From Anaerolineales bacterium (lineage in GTDB: Bacteria; Chloroflexota; Anaerolineae; Anaerolineales; Villigracilaceae), in NCBI GenBank assembly GCA_030834895.1, contig JAUQXA010000026.1, forward strand, positions 44,253 to 108,252: a DNA stretch of 64,000 nucleotides. The letters are read 5' to 3'. Below, piece after piece: positions 47,524 to 56,825 of this stretch (the stretch's first letter is position 1; every line of letters starts with the position of its first letter). A model generated the notes under the pieces. It saw only the letters and a list, made by a program, of their open reading frames with translations. It made no database searches and was not told where the DNA came from. The translations under genes and the position numbers were made by a program.

Positions 47524-48996
47524 ATGACCACCCCAAAATGGGTAAAGGACGCCGTCTTTTACCAAATCTTTCCTGACCGCTTCGCAAAAAGCGACCGCAA
47601 CCCATCGGGAAATTTGCCCTTTGAATCATGGGACTCTCCGCCTACCGTGCATGGTTTCAAGGGCGGTGATCTGTACGGCGCGACCGAAAAACTGGATTAT
47701 CTGCAAAAGCTGGGGGTCACTGCCATTTATTTCAACCCGGTCTTCGAATCGGCGAGCAATCACCGTTATCACACCTATGACTACTACAACGTCGATCCGC
47801 TGCTCGGCGGGAACGACGCGCTCAAGAAATTACTCAGGGAGGCGCATAAACGGGAGATTCGCATCGTTTTGGATGGCGTATTCAATCATGCTTCGCGCGG
47901 ATTCTGGCAATTCCATCACGTGCTGGAGAATGGCAAGGGATCACCGTATATCAATTGGTTCTACTTCGACCCCGAACGGTTGGAGGGACGCCGTCACTGG
48001 GGAGCCTACCCGGCCACACGCGAACTACATGACCTGAAAAACGGCGAGAGCAGTTTGAAAGCGATTGGATATCAAGCCTGGTGGAACCTGCCTGCCCTTC
48101 CGAAGTTCAACACCAACTCGCCCGCTGTGCGCGAATTTCTTTTTGGAGTTGCCGAATACTGGATCAATTTCGGCATCGACGGCTGGCGACTGGATGTGCC
48201 GGGAGAAATCAACGACGATGAATTCTGGCGTGAGTTCCGCCGCCGTGTGCGCGCCATCAACCCCGAAGCCTATATCGTCGGTGAGATCTGGCACGACGCA
48301 CAGCGCTGGCTTCAGGGCGATCAGTTCGACGCGGTGATGAATTATCCAATTGCCGCGCTTGCGATGAATTTCTTCTCAGCAAAGCACCTAAACTTCGACG
48401 TGATCCAACATGCGGGTGGAATCAAGGATCGCATCCGCCCAATCAATGCCCATGATGCGGCCAATGAACTGGACAGGCTCCTGCATCTCTACCTAGAGGA
48501 CATCACCTACGCCCAGTTGAATCTGCTCGACAGTCACGACATGCCGCGATTTCTCTCCTGCGCCAGCGGCGACAAAGAAGCGCTCAAACTTGCCTGGCTG
48601 TTCATGTTCACCATCCCCGGCGCACCCTGCATCTATTACGGCGACGAAGTCGGCGTGGACGGTGGACACGACCCCGACTGCCGCAAAGCCTTTCCGTGGG
48701 ATGAAAGCAAATGGGACAAGGACCTGCTTGAATATGCCAAAGCTTGCATCGCCCTGCGGACAAAACATGCCCCATTACGGCGCGGGTCTTATAAACGGGT
48801 GTACGCGGAAGGCGAGGTACTGGTTTACTCGCGCTCCTACGGCGCGGAAAATCTGGTTATCGCGTTCAACGCTTCGATGGAGGAAAAGACTCTTGACCTC
48901 TTCCCCAACAAAAGGCCGGGCATACTGTTTGGAAAACCATCTTTCTCCGGCAATCAAATCCTCATCCCGTCGCGCAGTGGGGTTGTGCTGAAATAA
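47524..48996 (+). CDS. GH13 family glucosidase (cyclomaltodextrinase/neopullulanase-like)
   Basis: A 490-residue glycoside hydrolase family 13 enzyme without the N-terminal accessory domain of some neopullulanases. It opens with VFYQIFPDRFAKSDRNP. The nucleophile Asp is in IDGWRLDVPGEI, the general acid Glu in YIVGEIWHDA, and the third carboxylate in LLDSHDMPRFLS. No signal peptide is seen, so it acts in the cytosol on imported malto-oligosaccharides, releasing glucose. It follows the MalK-like ATPase, which fits a malto-oligosaccharide import route. Its own terminator follows. Confidence 0.88.
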   Translation: MTTPKWVKDAVFYQIFPDRFAKSDRNPSGNLPFESWDSPPTVHGFKGGDLYGATEKLDYLQKLGVTAIYFNPVFESASNHRYHTYDYYNVDPLLGGNDALKKLLREAHKREIRIVLDGVFNHASRGFWQFHHVLENGKGSPYINWFYFDPERLEGRRHWGAYPATRELHDLKNGESSLKAIGYQAWWNLPALPKFNTNSPAVREFLFGVAEYWINFGIDGWRLDVPGEINDDEFWREFRRRVRAINPEAYIVGEIWHDAQRWLQGDQFDAVMNYPIAALAMNFFSAKHLNFDVIQHAGGIKDRIRPINAHDAANELDRLLHLYLEDITYAQLNLLDSHDMPRFLSCASGDKEALKLAWLFMFTIPGAPCIYYGDEVGVDGGHDPDCRKAFPWDESKWDKDLLEYAKACIALRTKHAPLRRGSYKRVYAEGEVLVYSRSYGAENLVIAFNASMEEKTLDLFPNKRPGILFGKPSFSGNQILIPSRSGVVLK

Positions 48997-49017
48997 GTTG
49001 GTAAAGAACCAACGAGT

Positions 49018-49044
49018 AGGTCACGCTTGCGGCGTGACCTTTTT
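49018..49044 (+). terminator. Terminator of the GH13 gene
   Basis: AGGTCACGC (49018-49026) pairs with GCGTGACCT (49032-49040), followed by TTTT. Confidence 0.85.
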
Positions 49045-49096
49045 AATAGAAACAACTTCATGATTTTAGTGTTAAGTCGGACAGGAGCATACGCAC

Positions 49097-52000
49097 ATGG
49101 AAGAAAACCCAACCCCAAAGCCGGAAGAAATTTTGAGCGACCTTCTCAAGGATTTGCAGAGTGAAAATGCCAGCGAGCGATCAAGCGCCATTGGGCGATT
49201 GACCACGCTCAACTACAGCAGTGAAGCGGTCCGCAATGAACTGGAAAAACTCGCGGTTGGCGACATCGACGAATCCATCCGTAGGGAGGCGCTCGCCGCG
49301 TTGGGCCTGCCTGCCCAGCGTAACGTCCGCAGGCATTTCAACAAGATGGATAGGAGTCAGCGTCAAGTCATTTTGCGAGAAATCGAGGAGTGGGAAAAGC
49401 TCGGCTTGCTCGAAAATCCCAATGCAGATTTGCTCCGCCGCCGCTATGATTTTGACTTTGCTCCCGCCCTCAAGGTTGATTCCTCCCAGATCGAAGTCGA
49501 AGCGCGGGATTCTTTACAGCCCGCACCCGAACCTGTCCCGGCGGGACCACGCCCGACGTTGACACAAACCCTGCTCAGTGAATCGAACATCAAGATTTCA
49601 CTATATCTCGGCGCGTTCTTTGTGGTCGCGTCCGCTGCCATCCTTGGCGCATTCGTGGACGTCTTCCGCATCCCGCTTCTCATCCTCGGCACAATCTTCT
49701 TCGGCGGGACATCTGTCGCGATTCGCAAGAGGCTACCCCAACCGAGTTTCGCGCTGTTCATCGTCTTTTCCTTCTTCCTACCCATCACCGCAAATGTTGT
49801 TGAGAACACACTCGAACTATCCGGTCCAATCAATGCTGTATATTGGGTGATTGTCGGTCTCTTCATGACAGCCATCTGGGGGGGCGGGACCTGGCTCTAC
49901 TCCTCGCGCCTGTTCAGCCTGACAGCGTTTGCCGCGCTTGTGACGGCGTTCTATCGCGTTGGTGACATTTTTGGCGCGGAACCGGATTTCTCCGCTGCCA
50001 TGCTGGGGCTTGCCGCGCTGGCTGGTCTTGCTGGCGTGTGGGGATTAAAGAAATGGCAGGATGCAAAATTCACCCTGCCGCTTTTCCTTGCCGCGCAAGT
50101 GCTGCAATTCGGATTGCTTGTTACATATCAAGGCATGTTCATGTTCGGGACTGGAGATTTTTATGCCTCAGAGCTTTGGAAACTCCTGCTTGCCCTCACT
50201 TGGGGACTCGCTTTCCCCTTCTACGTTTTCTCGAACCTGCTTTACCCCTTCTTCCTCTTCCCCTGGCTTGCAGCGGGGACTCTCATCTTCATCCCCTGGC
50301 TGACAGGTGCGGCATTCGAGGCAGGCGACCTTGCAAACACAATCCTCTTTGGGATTTGGGGATTGGTTTTATCCGCTGTCAGCGAGGTCATCAACAAGTT
50401 TACGTCCACGCAAAAATACAGTCTGCCCATTCTGCTGGGTTCGATTCCCGTTCTGACTGTTGCCATCGTCAGTGGATTCAATCACATTGAGACTCTCGGT
50501 TTTGTCGCCGCGTTTTTCATCACGCTAATTTATGGTGTGCTGCATTTCTTTCGTCCACGCGGATGGCTGTGGGCGCTGGCACTGCTCAGTTTCACAGTCG
50601 CTTATGTCGCCTTCTTCAACCTACCCTTTACAGACAAAATACAAGATTTTATTGGTTATCAACAACTTGGGTTGGTCCTGACTTTCCTAACCCTTGAACT
50701 GCTGCTCAAAAAGGCCGGTCGCGCATGGACTCTGCCACCAAAAGTCTACGGTGGTTTGTTCACAGCATTCACCAGCATTACCTTCATCATAGAGGAAGCC
50801 GAATACGCCGCCATCGGTTTTGCCATCTTTACACTCTTCTTCGTCATCTACACTGCCGTACAACGCAAGGCATTTTATGGCTATCTGCCTGCCGCCTTTC
50901 TCGCGCTGACCGCCTTTTTTACACTCGATTATTTCAACCTCGACCTTTGGCTCCCCGCACTGACAGGTCTTGCCGTGATTTACTTCGTCGTTGGGGTATT
51001 GGTCCGCTCGAAGGAAGAGTTGGGATGGATGCTCCGAACAAGCGGGCTGACGCTTGGCGTCATCGCCGTGTTGAGTGCGCTTGTCATTGTCAAAGAAACG
51101 GGCGGCTGGTACGCGCTCGTCATCGGGTTGCTTTTCGCGGCTGAAATGACTCTCAGCAGGAACGGTTGGTTCGAGGTCGGCTTGCCGATTTTGTTCACCA
51201 TCGGCACATTCCTCATCTTCCACGACCTCGATCTCAACAAACTCCCACACCACTTGCTGACGTATAGCCTCGTCTGGTTCGTCCCGGACATTGTCGGTCA
51301 GCTCACGTTCAAACATCCGCGTCCGCTGAAATGGGTCGTGCGCGGCGTGGGCGCGTTGCTGGCAGTTGTCAACTATGGAGTTTTGTTTTTTGACGAATCC
51401 GCTGCGACGGCGACTCTTGGCTTTGGGGTCTACTCGCTACTTTTCCTGACCATCAGCCTGGTCTATCGCCAACCGACATTGCTCTACGCCTTTACCCTGA
51501 CTCTGCCAATCTTCGTCACATTTGCATTCCGCAACTTCGACATTACCAAATGGATTCACCCTGTTATCTTCGTGGCAATGGGATATTACGCGGCTGGCTT
51601 TGTTTTACGTCTGCTCAAACGCGCAGCAGGCTGGGACTCGACTTTGCTCTTCAGCGGACTTGGGCTGGGAGTCATCGTCTCGATGGCAGCGCCAGTCTTG
51701 GGCGGGTTGGACGCGGCAATTCCCGTCGCATTTGCCGCCACACTTTGGGCAGTCGAAGCCTTCTGGCGGAGGAACGTCTGGCTTGGCTTTCCGGCCAACA
51801 GCTTGTACCTGCTGGCCTACTTCATCATCTTGAACGAATTGAACGTTGACCAGCCGCAGTTTTATTCGATGGGCGCGGCGCTGCTCGGCATGGTCCAACA
51901 TTACCTGCTGACCCGCGCGGGCAGCAAGACAGGGACGTTCATCATGGGGATGCTCTCGCAGTTGACCCTGCTCGGCACGACATACATCCAGATGGTCAGC

Positions 52001-52294
52001 AACGGCTCGGAGGGATTGATCTACTTCGTGGTGTTGTTCCTGCAATCGCTGGCGGTACTGGTGTACGGTGTGGTCATCCGCTCGCGCAGCCTGACCTTCA
52101 CGCCGATCCTCTTCTCGGTGGTAGGCGTGTTGAGCGTGCTGTACATTGTGGTTTATGACCTGCTGGATGCCTTCACGACCATCCTGATGGTGGGATGCAC
52201 AGGCATCATCCTCATCGGCTTTGGCATTCTGGCCGTGCTAATGCGGGAGCGAATCACCAAGTTTGGCGAGAAATTGAGCGAGTGGAAGGCGTAA
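49097..52294 (+). CDS. Very large polytopic membrane protein with HEAT-like N-terminus
   Basis: I do not recognise a named family beyond a DUF2157-like style. The 1065-residue protein has an acidic, helical cytosolic N-terminus (about 1-160) with a HEAT-like pair (NASERSSAIGRLTTLNYSS and ESIRREALAALGL), then a Pro-rich stretch and roughly 25-30 predicted membrane segments continuing to the end (...ILIGFGILAVLMRERITKF). No catalytic motif is visible. Length and layout suggest a membrane scaffold or transporter. It is a single gene with its own ATG and a weak ribosome site (GGAGCATACGCAC). Confidence 0.6.
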   Translation: MEENPTPKPEEILSDLLKDLQSENASERSSAIGRLTTLNYSSEAVRNELEKLAVGDIDESIRREALAALGLPAQRNVRRHFNKMDRSQRQVILREIEEWEKLGLLENPNADLLRRRYDFDFAPALKVDSSQIEVEARDSLQPAPEPVPAGPRPTLTQTLLSESNIKISLYLGAFFVVASAAILGAFVDVFRIPLLILGTIFFGGTSVAIRKRLPQPSFALFIVFSFFLPITANVVENTLELSGPINAVYWVIVGLFMTAIWGGGTWLYSSRLFSLTAFAALVTAFYRVGDIFGAEPDFSAAMLGLAALAGLAGVWGLKKWQDAKFTLPLFLAAQVLQFGLLVTYQGMFMFGTGDFYASELWKLLLALTWGLAFPFYVFSNLLYPFFLFPWLAAGTLIFIPWLTGAAFEAGDLANTILFGIWGLVLSAVSEVINKFTSTQKYSLPILLGSIPVLTVAIVSGFNHIETLGFVAAFFITLIYGVLHFFRPRGWLWALALLSFTVAYVAFFNLPFTDKIQDFIGYQQLGLVLTFLTLELLLKKAGRAWTLPPKVYGGLFTAFTSITFIIEEAEYAAIGFAIFTLFFVIYTAVQRKAFYGYLPAAFLALTAFFTLDYFNLDLWLPALTGLAVIYFVVGVLVRSKEELGWMLRTSGLTLGVIAVLSALVIVKETGGWYALVIGLLFAAEMTLSRNGWFEVGLPILFTIGTFLIFHDLDLNKLPHHLLTYSLVWFVPDIVGQLTFKHPRPLKWVVRGVGALLAVVNYGVLFFDESAATATLGFGVYSLLFLTISLVYRQPTLLYAFTLTLPIFVTFAFRNFDITKWIHPVIFVAMGYYAAGFVLRLLKRAAGWDSTLLFSGLGLGVIVSMAAPVLGGLDAAIPVAFAATLWAVEAFWRRNVWLGFPANSLYLLAYFIILNELNVDQPQFYSMGAALLGMVQHYLLTRAGSKTGTFIMGMLSQLTLLGTTYIQMVSNGSEGLIYFVVLFLQSLAVLVYGVVIRSRSLTFTPILFSVVGVLSVLYIVVYDLLDAFTTILMVGCTGIILIGFGILAVLMRERITKFGEKLSEWKA

Positions 52295-52333
52295 CCTCAG
52301 TTTTCAGCAATCAGTGAACAGTAAAAATAGTAT

Positions 52334-52384
52334 GCGGCGGGTAGTGCCGAGAGGGATAACGGTAAATCCGCCGCGTTTGTTGTC
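52334..52384 (+). terminator. Hairpin after the large membrane protein
   Basis: GCGGCGG (52334-52340) and CCGCCGC (52378-52384) pair across a 37-base loop, followed by GTTTGTTG. TCAGTTTTCAGCAATCAGTGA words precede it. The rest of the gap to 52533 holds TATAAT-like boxes but no gene. Confidence 0.35.
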
Positions 52385-52533
52385 TCCAAAAATGAACAGG
52401 CGTATAATGTTTGTGAGATGTGGTATGTCACACGTGTTCAATGTGTATAATGCCCGGACGTGAGCATTTTAGGGACGACTCCGCATACCGCATAGTTTAA
52501 GTGGGTTCTTTGCCAGCTGAATTAAGGAAAAAT

Positions 52534-53415
52534 ATGGTCAAAAATAATATTCGCGGCCCTCAATTTGTGCAATTCTTTCAACCAGTAATTGATGCATTGA
52601 TAGAACTTGGCGGTTCTGGACAACCATCTGAAGTCAAAGAACTCATTGCTGAGAAATTAAACATCACAGAAGAGGAACAAAGCGAGCAAATTTCAAGCGG
52701 GCAATCGAGGTTTAGCAATAAAGTCGATTGGGCTAGATTTTATCTTGCTAAAGCAGATTTTATTGATGCATCGACTCGTGGAGTCTGGAGCCTCACGGAA
52801 AAAGGCAGGAATGTTCAACTATCAAACGACGAAGCACTTCAGTTGTTCCAAAATATTCATCAGCAATTTTCTATCGAAAGGAAAAAACAAAGGGAAAAAT
52901 CCCTAGCCTCCACTGAAAGCAAAAACGATATTTCAGAAGGAATACACGACGAAGAAAACGACCATCGAATAATTTTATTGGAAAAATTAATGGAATTGCC
53001 CGCGGATGGATTTGAACGTCTATGCCAGAGATTATTACGAGAATCTGGCTTTGAAAGTGTAACCGTCACCGGGAAAAGCGGTGACGGTGGATTAGACGGA
53101 AATGGGGTATTACAGGTAAATCCGTTCGTAAGCTTCAAAATCCTGTTTCAATGTAAAAGGTATAGCGGAAGTGTTACACCGTCACAAGTTCGAGATTTTC
53201 GCGGGGCGATGATGGGTAGAGCAGACAAAGGCATAATCCTTACTACTGGAACCTTTACATCAGAAGCAAAGAAAGAGGCTGTGCGTGATGGAGTTCCACC
53301 GATAGAACTTGTTGATGGAGAAAAATTGCTTGACATGTTTGAAAAACTTGAACTTGGTTTAAAACCCAAAAAAGCCTATGATATTGACGAGAAATTCTTT
53401 GATGACTTTCGATAA
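52534..53415 (+). CDS. Mrr-like restriction endonuclease (type IV)
   Basis: A 293-residue protein with an N-terminal winged-helix (Mrr_N-like: FFQPVIDALIELGGSGQPSEVKELIAEKL) and a C-terminal Mrr catalytic domain of the PD-(D/E)xK fold. The core reads FERLCQRLLRESGFESVTVTGKSGDGGLDGNG then ILFQCKRYSG, giving D and QxK metal/catalytic residues. Such enzymes cut methylated foreign DNA. The ATG at 52534 follows TAAGGAAAAAT; a GTG at 52501 is possible. Its DNA is AT-rich against the neighbours. No partner methylase is nearby. Confidence 0.85.
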   Translation: MVKNNIRGPQFVQFFQPVIDALIELGGSGQPSEVKELIAEKLNITEEEQSEQISSGQSRFSNKVDWARFYLAKADFIDASTRGVWSLTEKGRNVQLSNDEALQLFQNIHQQFSIERKKQREKSLASTESKNDISEGIHDEENDHRIILLEKLMELPADGFERLCQRLLRESGFESVTVTGKSGDGGLDGNGVLQVNPFVSFKILFQCKRYSGSVTPSQVRDFRGAMMGRADKGIILTTGTFTSEAKKEAVRDGVPPIELVDGEKLLDMFEKLELGLKPKKAYDIDEKFFDDFR

Positions 53416-53430
53416 AAACGCCTGCCAAAA

Positions 53431-53477
53431 CAGACTGTCCGAATCGCGCAGTAGTTTTGCCCAAGCGGAGTCTGCGG
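53431..53477 (+). repeat. Imperfect direct repeat, copy 1
   Basis: Begins CAGACTGTCC, contains CGCGCAGTAGTTTTG and ends CCCAAGCGGAGTCTGCGG. CAGACT and AGTCTG at its ends are inverted. It matches copy 2 at 54126-54174 with mainly transition differences. Confidence 0.55.
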
Positions 53478-53560
53478 TTAACAAGGCAATGTCGCCCCAC
53501 AGAGGGTGTACGAGGTCCTGTAAACCAATGTCTCGTCAATGAGACAAGAAGGTGAAAACA

Positions 53561-54088
53561 ATGGAAATCAATGAATTAATTTCTGTCGCAGGCGACATCG
53601 CAACTATCGTTGCTGTATTGGTCGGTGGTTGGTTCGCAGTATTTGTATTTCTACAATTTGCACCAATTCTTGCTCTCCGCATTTTGTCAACATGGGCCGC
53701 GGATGAGTCTAATCGAGTGCTTCTTCGCGTTGAGATAGAAAACAAATCCAGAATCCGTGTGCATAAACAGGCTATCCACCTTCAAATACTGGAACACAAT
53801 GTCCCCGTCGGTGGTATCTTGTCCGAGTGGGTTCCTTTTGAAGAAAAAACCATACTTTCCACAGAGCAACCAATTAGTTGGAATGAACCTATGGAAATTT
53901 TTAAATCCTCAAAAGGAATAGACCCTGGTGAGACCTTAGTTATTGAACGTTTACATTATTGTCACCCCAACAACGTTTTACATGTGGGTTTGCAGGTAAA
54001 AGCCAAGCTTGGTCTTTGGGGTAGAATAGCAACACAAGTTCGTGGTTGGAATCAAAGATGGACAACAACTCGAGTCGTTATGAAATAA
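53561..54088 (+). CDS. Unknown small membrane-anchored protein
   Basis: A 175-residue unrecognised protein. The N-terminal helix carries a membrane segment (GDIATIVAVLVGGWFAVFVF, about 9-28); the rest looks soluble and beta-rich, with LLRVEIENKSRIRVHKQAIHL. The ATG at 53561 has AAGAAGGTG seven bases before it; a GTG at 53552 is upstream. The gene is AT-richer than average and is flanked by related 47-49 bp direct repeats. Confidence 0.5.
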   Translation: MEINELISVAGDIATIVAVLVGGWFAVFVFLQFAPILALRILSTWAADESNRVLLRVEIENKSRIRVHKQAIHLQILEHNVPVGGILSEWVPFEEKTILSTEQPISWNEPMEIFKSSKGIDPGETLVIERLHYCHPNNVLHVGLQVKAKLGLWGRIATQVRGWNQRWTTTRVVMK

Positions 54089-54125
54089 CAAATTACAGTC
54101 CGACTGGAATAGCCGCTCGATCAGG

Positions 54126-54174
54126 CAGACTATTCACTCCGCGCGGCAGTTCTGTCCCCAAGCAGAGTCCACAG
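54126..54174 (+). repeat. Imperfect direct repeat, copy 2
   Basis: Begins CAGACTATTC, contains CGCGCGGCAGTTCTG and ends CCCCAAGCAGAGTCCACAG; the left CAGACT is retained but the right arm is diverged. It flanks the 53561-54088 gene together with copy 1. Confidence 0.5.
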
Positions 54175-54253
54175 CTGGCGAGTTGAACGATCAAAGTTAT
54201 ACTTCGGTGGGTAAAATAGAAAAGGGGCTGGAAGCAAGGAAAGGAGTGGTCAC

Positions 54254-54661
54254 ATGACCACATACCTGATTGTCAGTATTGCCAGTGGAGTCCTTTTTGG
54301 GGTTTTGGATGGCTTCATACACGCCAATCCTCTGGCTCAACGGCTTTACAGCGTATACAGTTCGATTGCAAGAGCCACAATCAACCCTGCGGCGGGCATC
54401 GCAATTGACCTGACGTATGGCTTCATCATGGCGGCTGTGTTCTTATTGCTCTACCACAGCCTGCCGGGTGAAACCGGCATCGTAAAAGGATTGAGCTTTG
54501 CCATCCTCGTATGGTTCTTTCGAGTTGTTATGTCCGCAGCCTCGACGTGGATCATGTTCAACATCCCCATTCCAACTCTGATCTACAATCTGGTTGCCGG
54601 GCTGGTCGAAATACTCGTCCTCGGCATACTCTATGGACTTACCTTGAAGCCCATGACGTGA
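54254..54661 (+). CDS. Unknown four-helix membrane protein
   Basis: A 135-residue protein with four predicted membrane segments (about 4-22, 47-68, 80-101 and 105-128) and short loops. No family is recognised. The ATG at 54254 is preceded by GGAAAGGAGTGGTCAC. A GTGCCTG/CAGGCAC hairpin (54676-54702) separates it from the methyltransferase. A role in the membrane, perhaps small-molecule transport or stress, cannot be judged from sequence. Confidence 0.55.
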   Translation: MTTYLIVSIASGVLFGVLDGFIHANPLAQRLYSVYSSIARATINPAAGIAIDLTYGFIMAAVFLLLYHSLPGETGIVKGLSFAILVWFFRVVMSAASTWIMFNIPIPTLIYNLVAGLVEILVLGILYGLTLKPMT

Positions 54662-54675
54662 AAGAGACCCCGTCC

Positions 54676-54702
54676 GTGCCTGGCGAGGTTCATGTCAGGC
54701 AC
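54676..54702 (+). other. Hairpin before the methyltransferase gene
   Basis: GTGCCTG (54676-54682) pairs with CAGGCAC (54696-54702). Confidence 0.45.
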
Positions 54703-54734
54703 AAACCGTTGATTCACTTTTAAGGAGAATCACG

Positions 54735-55316
54735 ATGAGACTGACAATTAGGGAATTTCAAGCGATGAACTCGGCTGCCCGCCGATTCCTGCAACGTACC
54801 GTGGAGTTCCCCCTATTTCAAAGGATGGGATTAAACGACAAACATTGCGACATTCTGGAAATCGGCTGTGGTTCAGGCTATGGGGCGGTACTCCTATCCA
54901 CCCTCTCGCCTCGAAGTTACACGGGAATCGATCTGATGCCTGAGCAAATTGTACTTGCTCAAAAACGCCAGCTACCCAATGCTAAGTTTATGGTTCGGGA
55001 TGCAACAGATTTGAGCTGCTTCCCTCAGGAAACGAACGACATCGCGGTCATTTTTGGGATTCTGCATCATATCCCACAGTGGCGGGAAGTAATCCAGGAA
55101 TGTTATCGGGTCTTGCATCCGGCTGGAAAACTATTTGTCGAGGAACCCGACGAGAATCTCATGGCCGGCGTAAATCGTCTCTTCCCGGGTACACACCCAC
55201 AGGAGGCATTTTTTACATTGCGGATCCTGGAAGAACATTTGAAAGTTACCGGGTTCGTTATCCTGGAAAGACGCAGGACATTCGGAATGGGATTCTATTC
55301 CACACGAAAGCCGTGA
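54735..55316 (+). CDS. Class I SAM-dependent methyltransferase
   Basis: A 193-residue protein with the seven-strand methyltransferase fold: motif I ILEIGCGSGYGAVLL (about 36-50), the acidic ribose-binding GIDLMPEQI, motif II region FMVRDATDLSCFP and a GILHHIPQW segment. No additional domain is present and the substrate is unknown; small-molecule or lipid methylation is common in this group. The ATG follows AAGGAGAATCACG. It converges with the sirtuin gene. Confidence 0.8.
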   Translation: MRLTIREFQAMNSAARRFLQRTVEFPLFQRMGLNDKHCDILEIGCGSGYGAVLLSTLSPRSYTGIDLMPEQIVLAQKRQLPNAKFMVRDATDLSCFPQETNDIAVIFGILHHIPQWREVIQECYRVLHPAGKLFVEEPDENLMAGVNRLFPGTHPQEAFFTLRILEEHLKVTGFVILERRRTFGMGFYSTRKP

Positions 55317-55356
55317 TTGCAAAAGCAGATCACCTCACGTGCCATCCCCTGTTCGG

Positions 55357-56094
55357 TTATCCCCAAACAGCCTTGACCAGTTCCGGCAAAATCTCACCCG
55401 ACTTCCCATGAAACGCAAAATCCACCCTGGGGGTGAGCGGAGTCGGCTCGGCGTTGACCTCCACCACCACTGCGCCTTCAGTTCTGGCAGCATGAGCCAG
55501 CGACGCCGCAGGCTGCACCAGGCCCGATGTCCCGATCGAAAAGAAAACCTGACAGGTACATGCCGCCTGGACCGCAGCCTCCAGTTGTTCGCGCGGCAAT
55601 GATTCCTCAAACCAGACCACGTCGGGACGCAACAAGCCGTTGCATTTCGCGCAACGTGGCACATTGCCAGCCTCTTCATGCCAGTCATCGGCAAACGTCC
55701 CACATTGAGAACAGCGCACATTCAGGATATTGCCATGCAATTCCAAAATATGCTTACTTCCCGCGACATGATGCAGTCCATCCACGTTTTGCGTGATGAG
55801 GGTGAATTCCGGGATGTTCCTCTCCATTTCCACGAGCGCATAATGACCCGCATTCGGATGTGAGCTTTTTGCGACTTTACGGCGATGCGCATACCAATTC
55901 CACACCAGCTTGGGGTCGCGGGCAAAGGCGCGGGGTGTGGCCAAATCTTCGGGTCGATATTGCGCCCACAGTCCGGACTGGGCGTCTCGAAAGGTGCGGA
56001 GTCCGCTTTCCTGGGAGACGCCGGCCCCCGTCAAGGCAACCACGTGGGTTGCCTTCGTCAGTAGTTGAATCAGGTCAGGCGGAAAATTGGTCAT
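55357..56094 (-). CDS. cobB: NAD-dependent protein deacylase of the sirtuin (CobB) family
   Basis: A 245-residue Sir2 enzyme that removes acyl groups from lysines with NAD. The NAD site GAGVSQESGLRTFRD, the catalytic HG region (TQNVDGLHH and LELHGN), and a zinc site CSQC...CAKC are all present. WYAHRRK contains the Y-x-x-R motif typical of class III sirtuins that prefer succinyl or malonyl groups. I chose ATG 56094, which overlaps the stop of the upstream lipoprotein (ATGA); upstream starts to 56148 would lie inside that gene. Confidence 0.9.
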   Translation of the reverse strand: MTNFPPDLIQLLTKATHVVALTGAGVSQESGLRTFRDAQSGLWAQYRPEDLATPRAFARDPKLVWNWYAHRRKVAKSSHPNAGHYALVEMERNIPEFTLITQNVDGLHHVAGSKHILELHGNILNVRCSQCGTFADDWHEEAGNVPRCAKCNGLLRPDVVWFEESLPREQLEAAVQAACTCQVFFSIGTSGLVQPAASLAHAARTEGAVVVEVNAEPTPLTPRVDFAFHGKSGEILPELVKAVWG

Positions 56095-56807
56095 GGCACC
56101 AGTACAGTCGGAGTGATGGATGGTGAGGGAGTGGGCGTAAGCACACACTCCAACAGGGTGAGACGCTCGCTGAAGATGCCCGTCCGCCCGACCTCTTTGG
56201 AATTGGGTTTTGTTGCGACGACTTGATATTCCACCCAGGCGTTCTCAAAGGCATCCAGTCCTTTCATCTCCAATGGAAACAGTTCATGTGAATAAAAACC
56301 TATTGTGCCGGCAGGCTGCATCCCAATACTGGTCCACTCGCTGGTGGCGCCGGTCTGTTTGCTCTTAAAGCGCACAAAAAGAACAACAAAGGCGGTGTTC
56401 CCGATATCGGTCACCTGCGCCGTGATCTTCGTCGAAACCGGCTGGCAATCCTTCCCCTTGTAAAATACTTCATCGGAGACGGCCACCGTAAAAAATCCCT
56501 CCATCTTCACCTGGGTCACAAGCGCAATCGGGGTGACCGAAGACATTGGTATAACGCCCGGCTGAGTAAGAACTAATGACGTGGGAGAGGAAAATGGCGT
56601 GGGAGACTTTACGGTCATCCCGATCATGGTGGGCGTGGAGGTAAAGGTCGGCGAAGGGACGGTTGGGGTGAGAGTCGGCGCGGCGGTGGGTGTATTCGTC
56701 GGCAATGGGATCGGGGTGGCGGGCTGCCTGCCCAATATTTCATCCACGGTCATGGAGCAGGCGGAAATCAAAAAAACAAAGAGTAGGAGGGCTGGAATTT
56801 TTTTCAT
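56091..56807 (-). CDS. Lipoprotein with P/T/S linker and conserved C-terminal domain, copy A
   Basis: A 238-residue lipoprotein: lipobox LISAC (C17), a Pro/Thr/Ser-rich linker (about 28-70) and a beta-rich C-terminal domain. The domain holds a conserved Cys pair (KGKDCQPVSTKI and LTLLEC), which could form a disulfide outside the cell, and the motif VGRTGIF. It is a paralogue of the upstream lipoprotein. The stop overlaps the sirtuin start. Function unknown. Confidence 0.7.
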   Translation of the reverse strand: MKKIPALLLFVFLISACSMTVDEILGRQPATPIPLPTNTPTAAPTLTPTVPSPTFTSTPTMIGMTVKSPTPFSSPTSLVLTQPGVIPMSSVTPIALVTQVKMEGFFTVAVSDEVFYKGKDCQPVSTKITAQVTDIGNTAFVVLFVRFKSKQTGATSEWTSIGMQPAGTIGFYSHELFPLEMKGLDAFENAWVEYQVVATKPNSKEVGRTGIFSERLTLLECVLTPTPSPSITPTVLVP

Positions 56808-56825
56808 GATGAATGTATCCTCGAA

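Noticed and set aside
52301..52533. Riboswitch before the Mrr gene
   Set aside because: The GCGGCGG/CCGCCGC hairpin with a long loop matches no riboswitch I know and lies far upstream.
53416..54253. Integron attC sites around the gene at 53561
   Set aside because: GTTGAAC occurs at 54182 but no matching RYYYAAC at proper spacing, and no integrase is seen.
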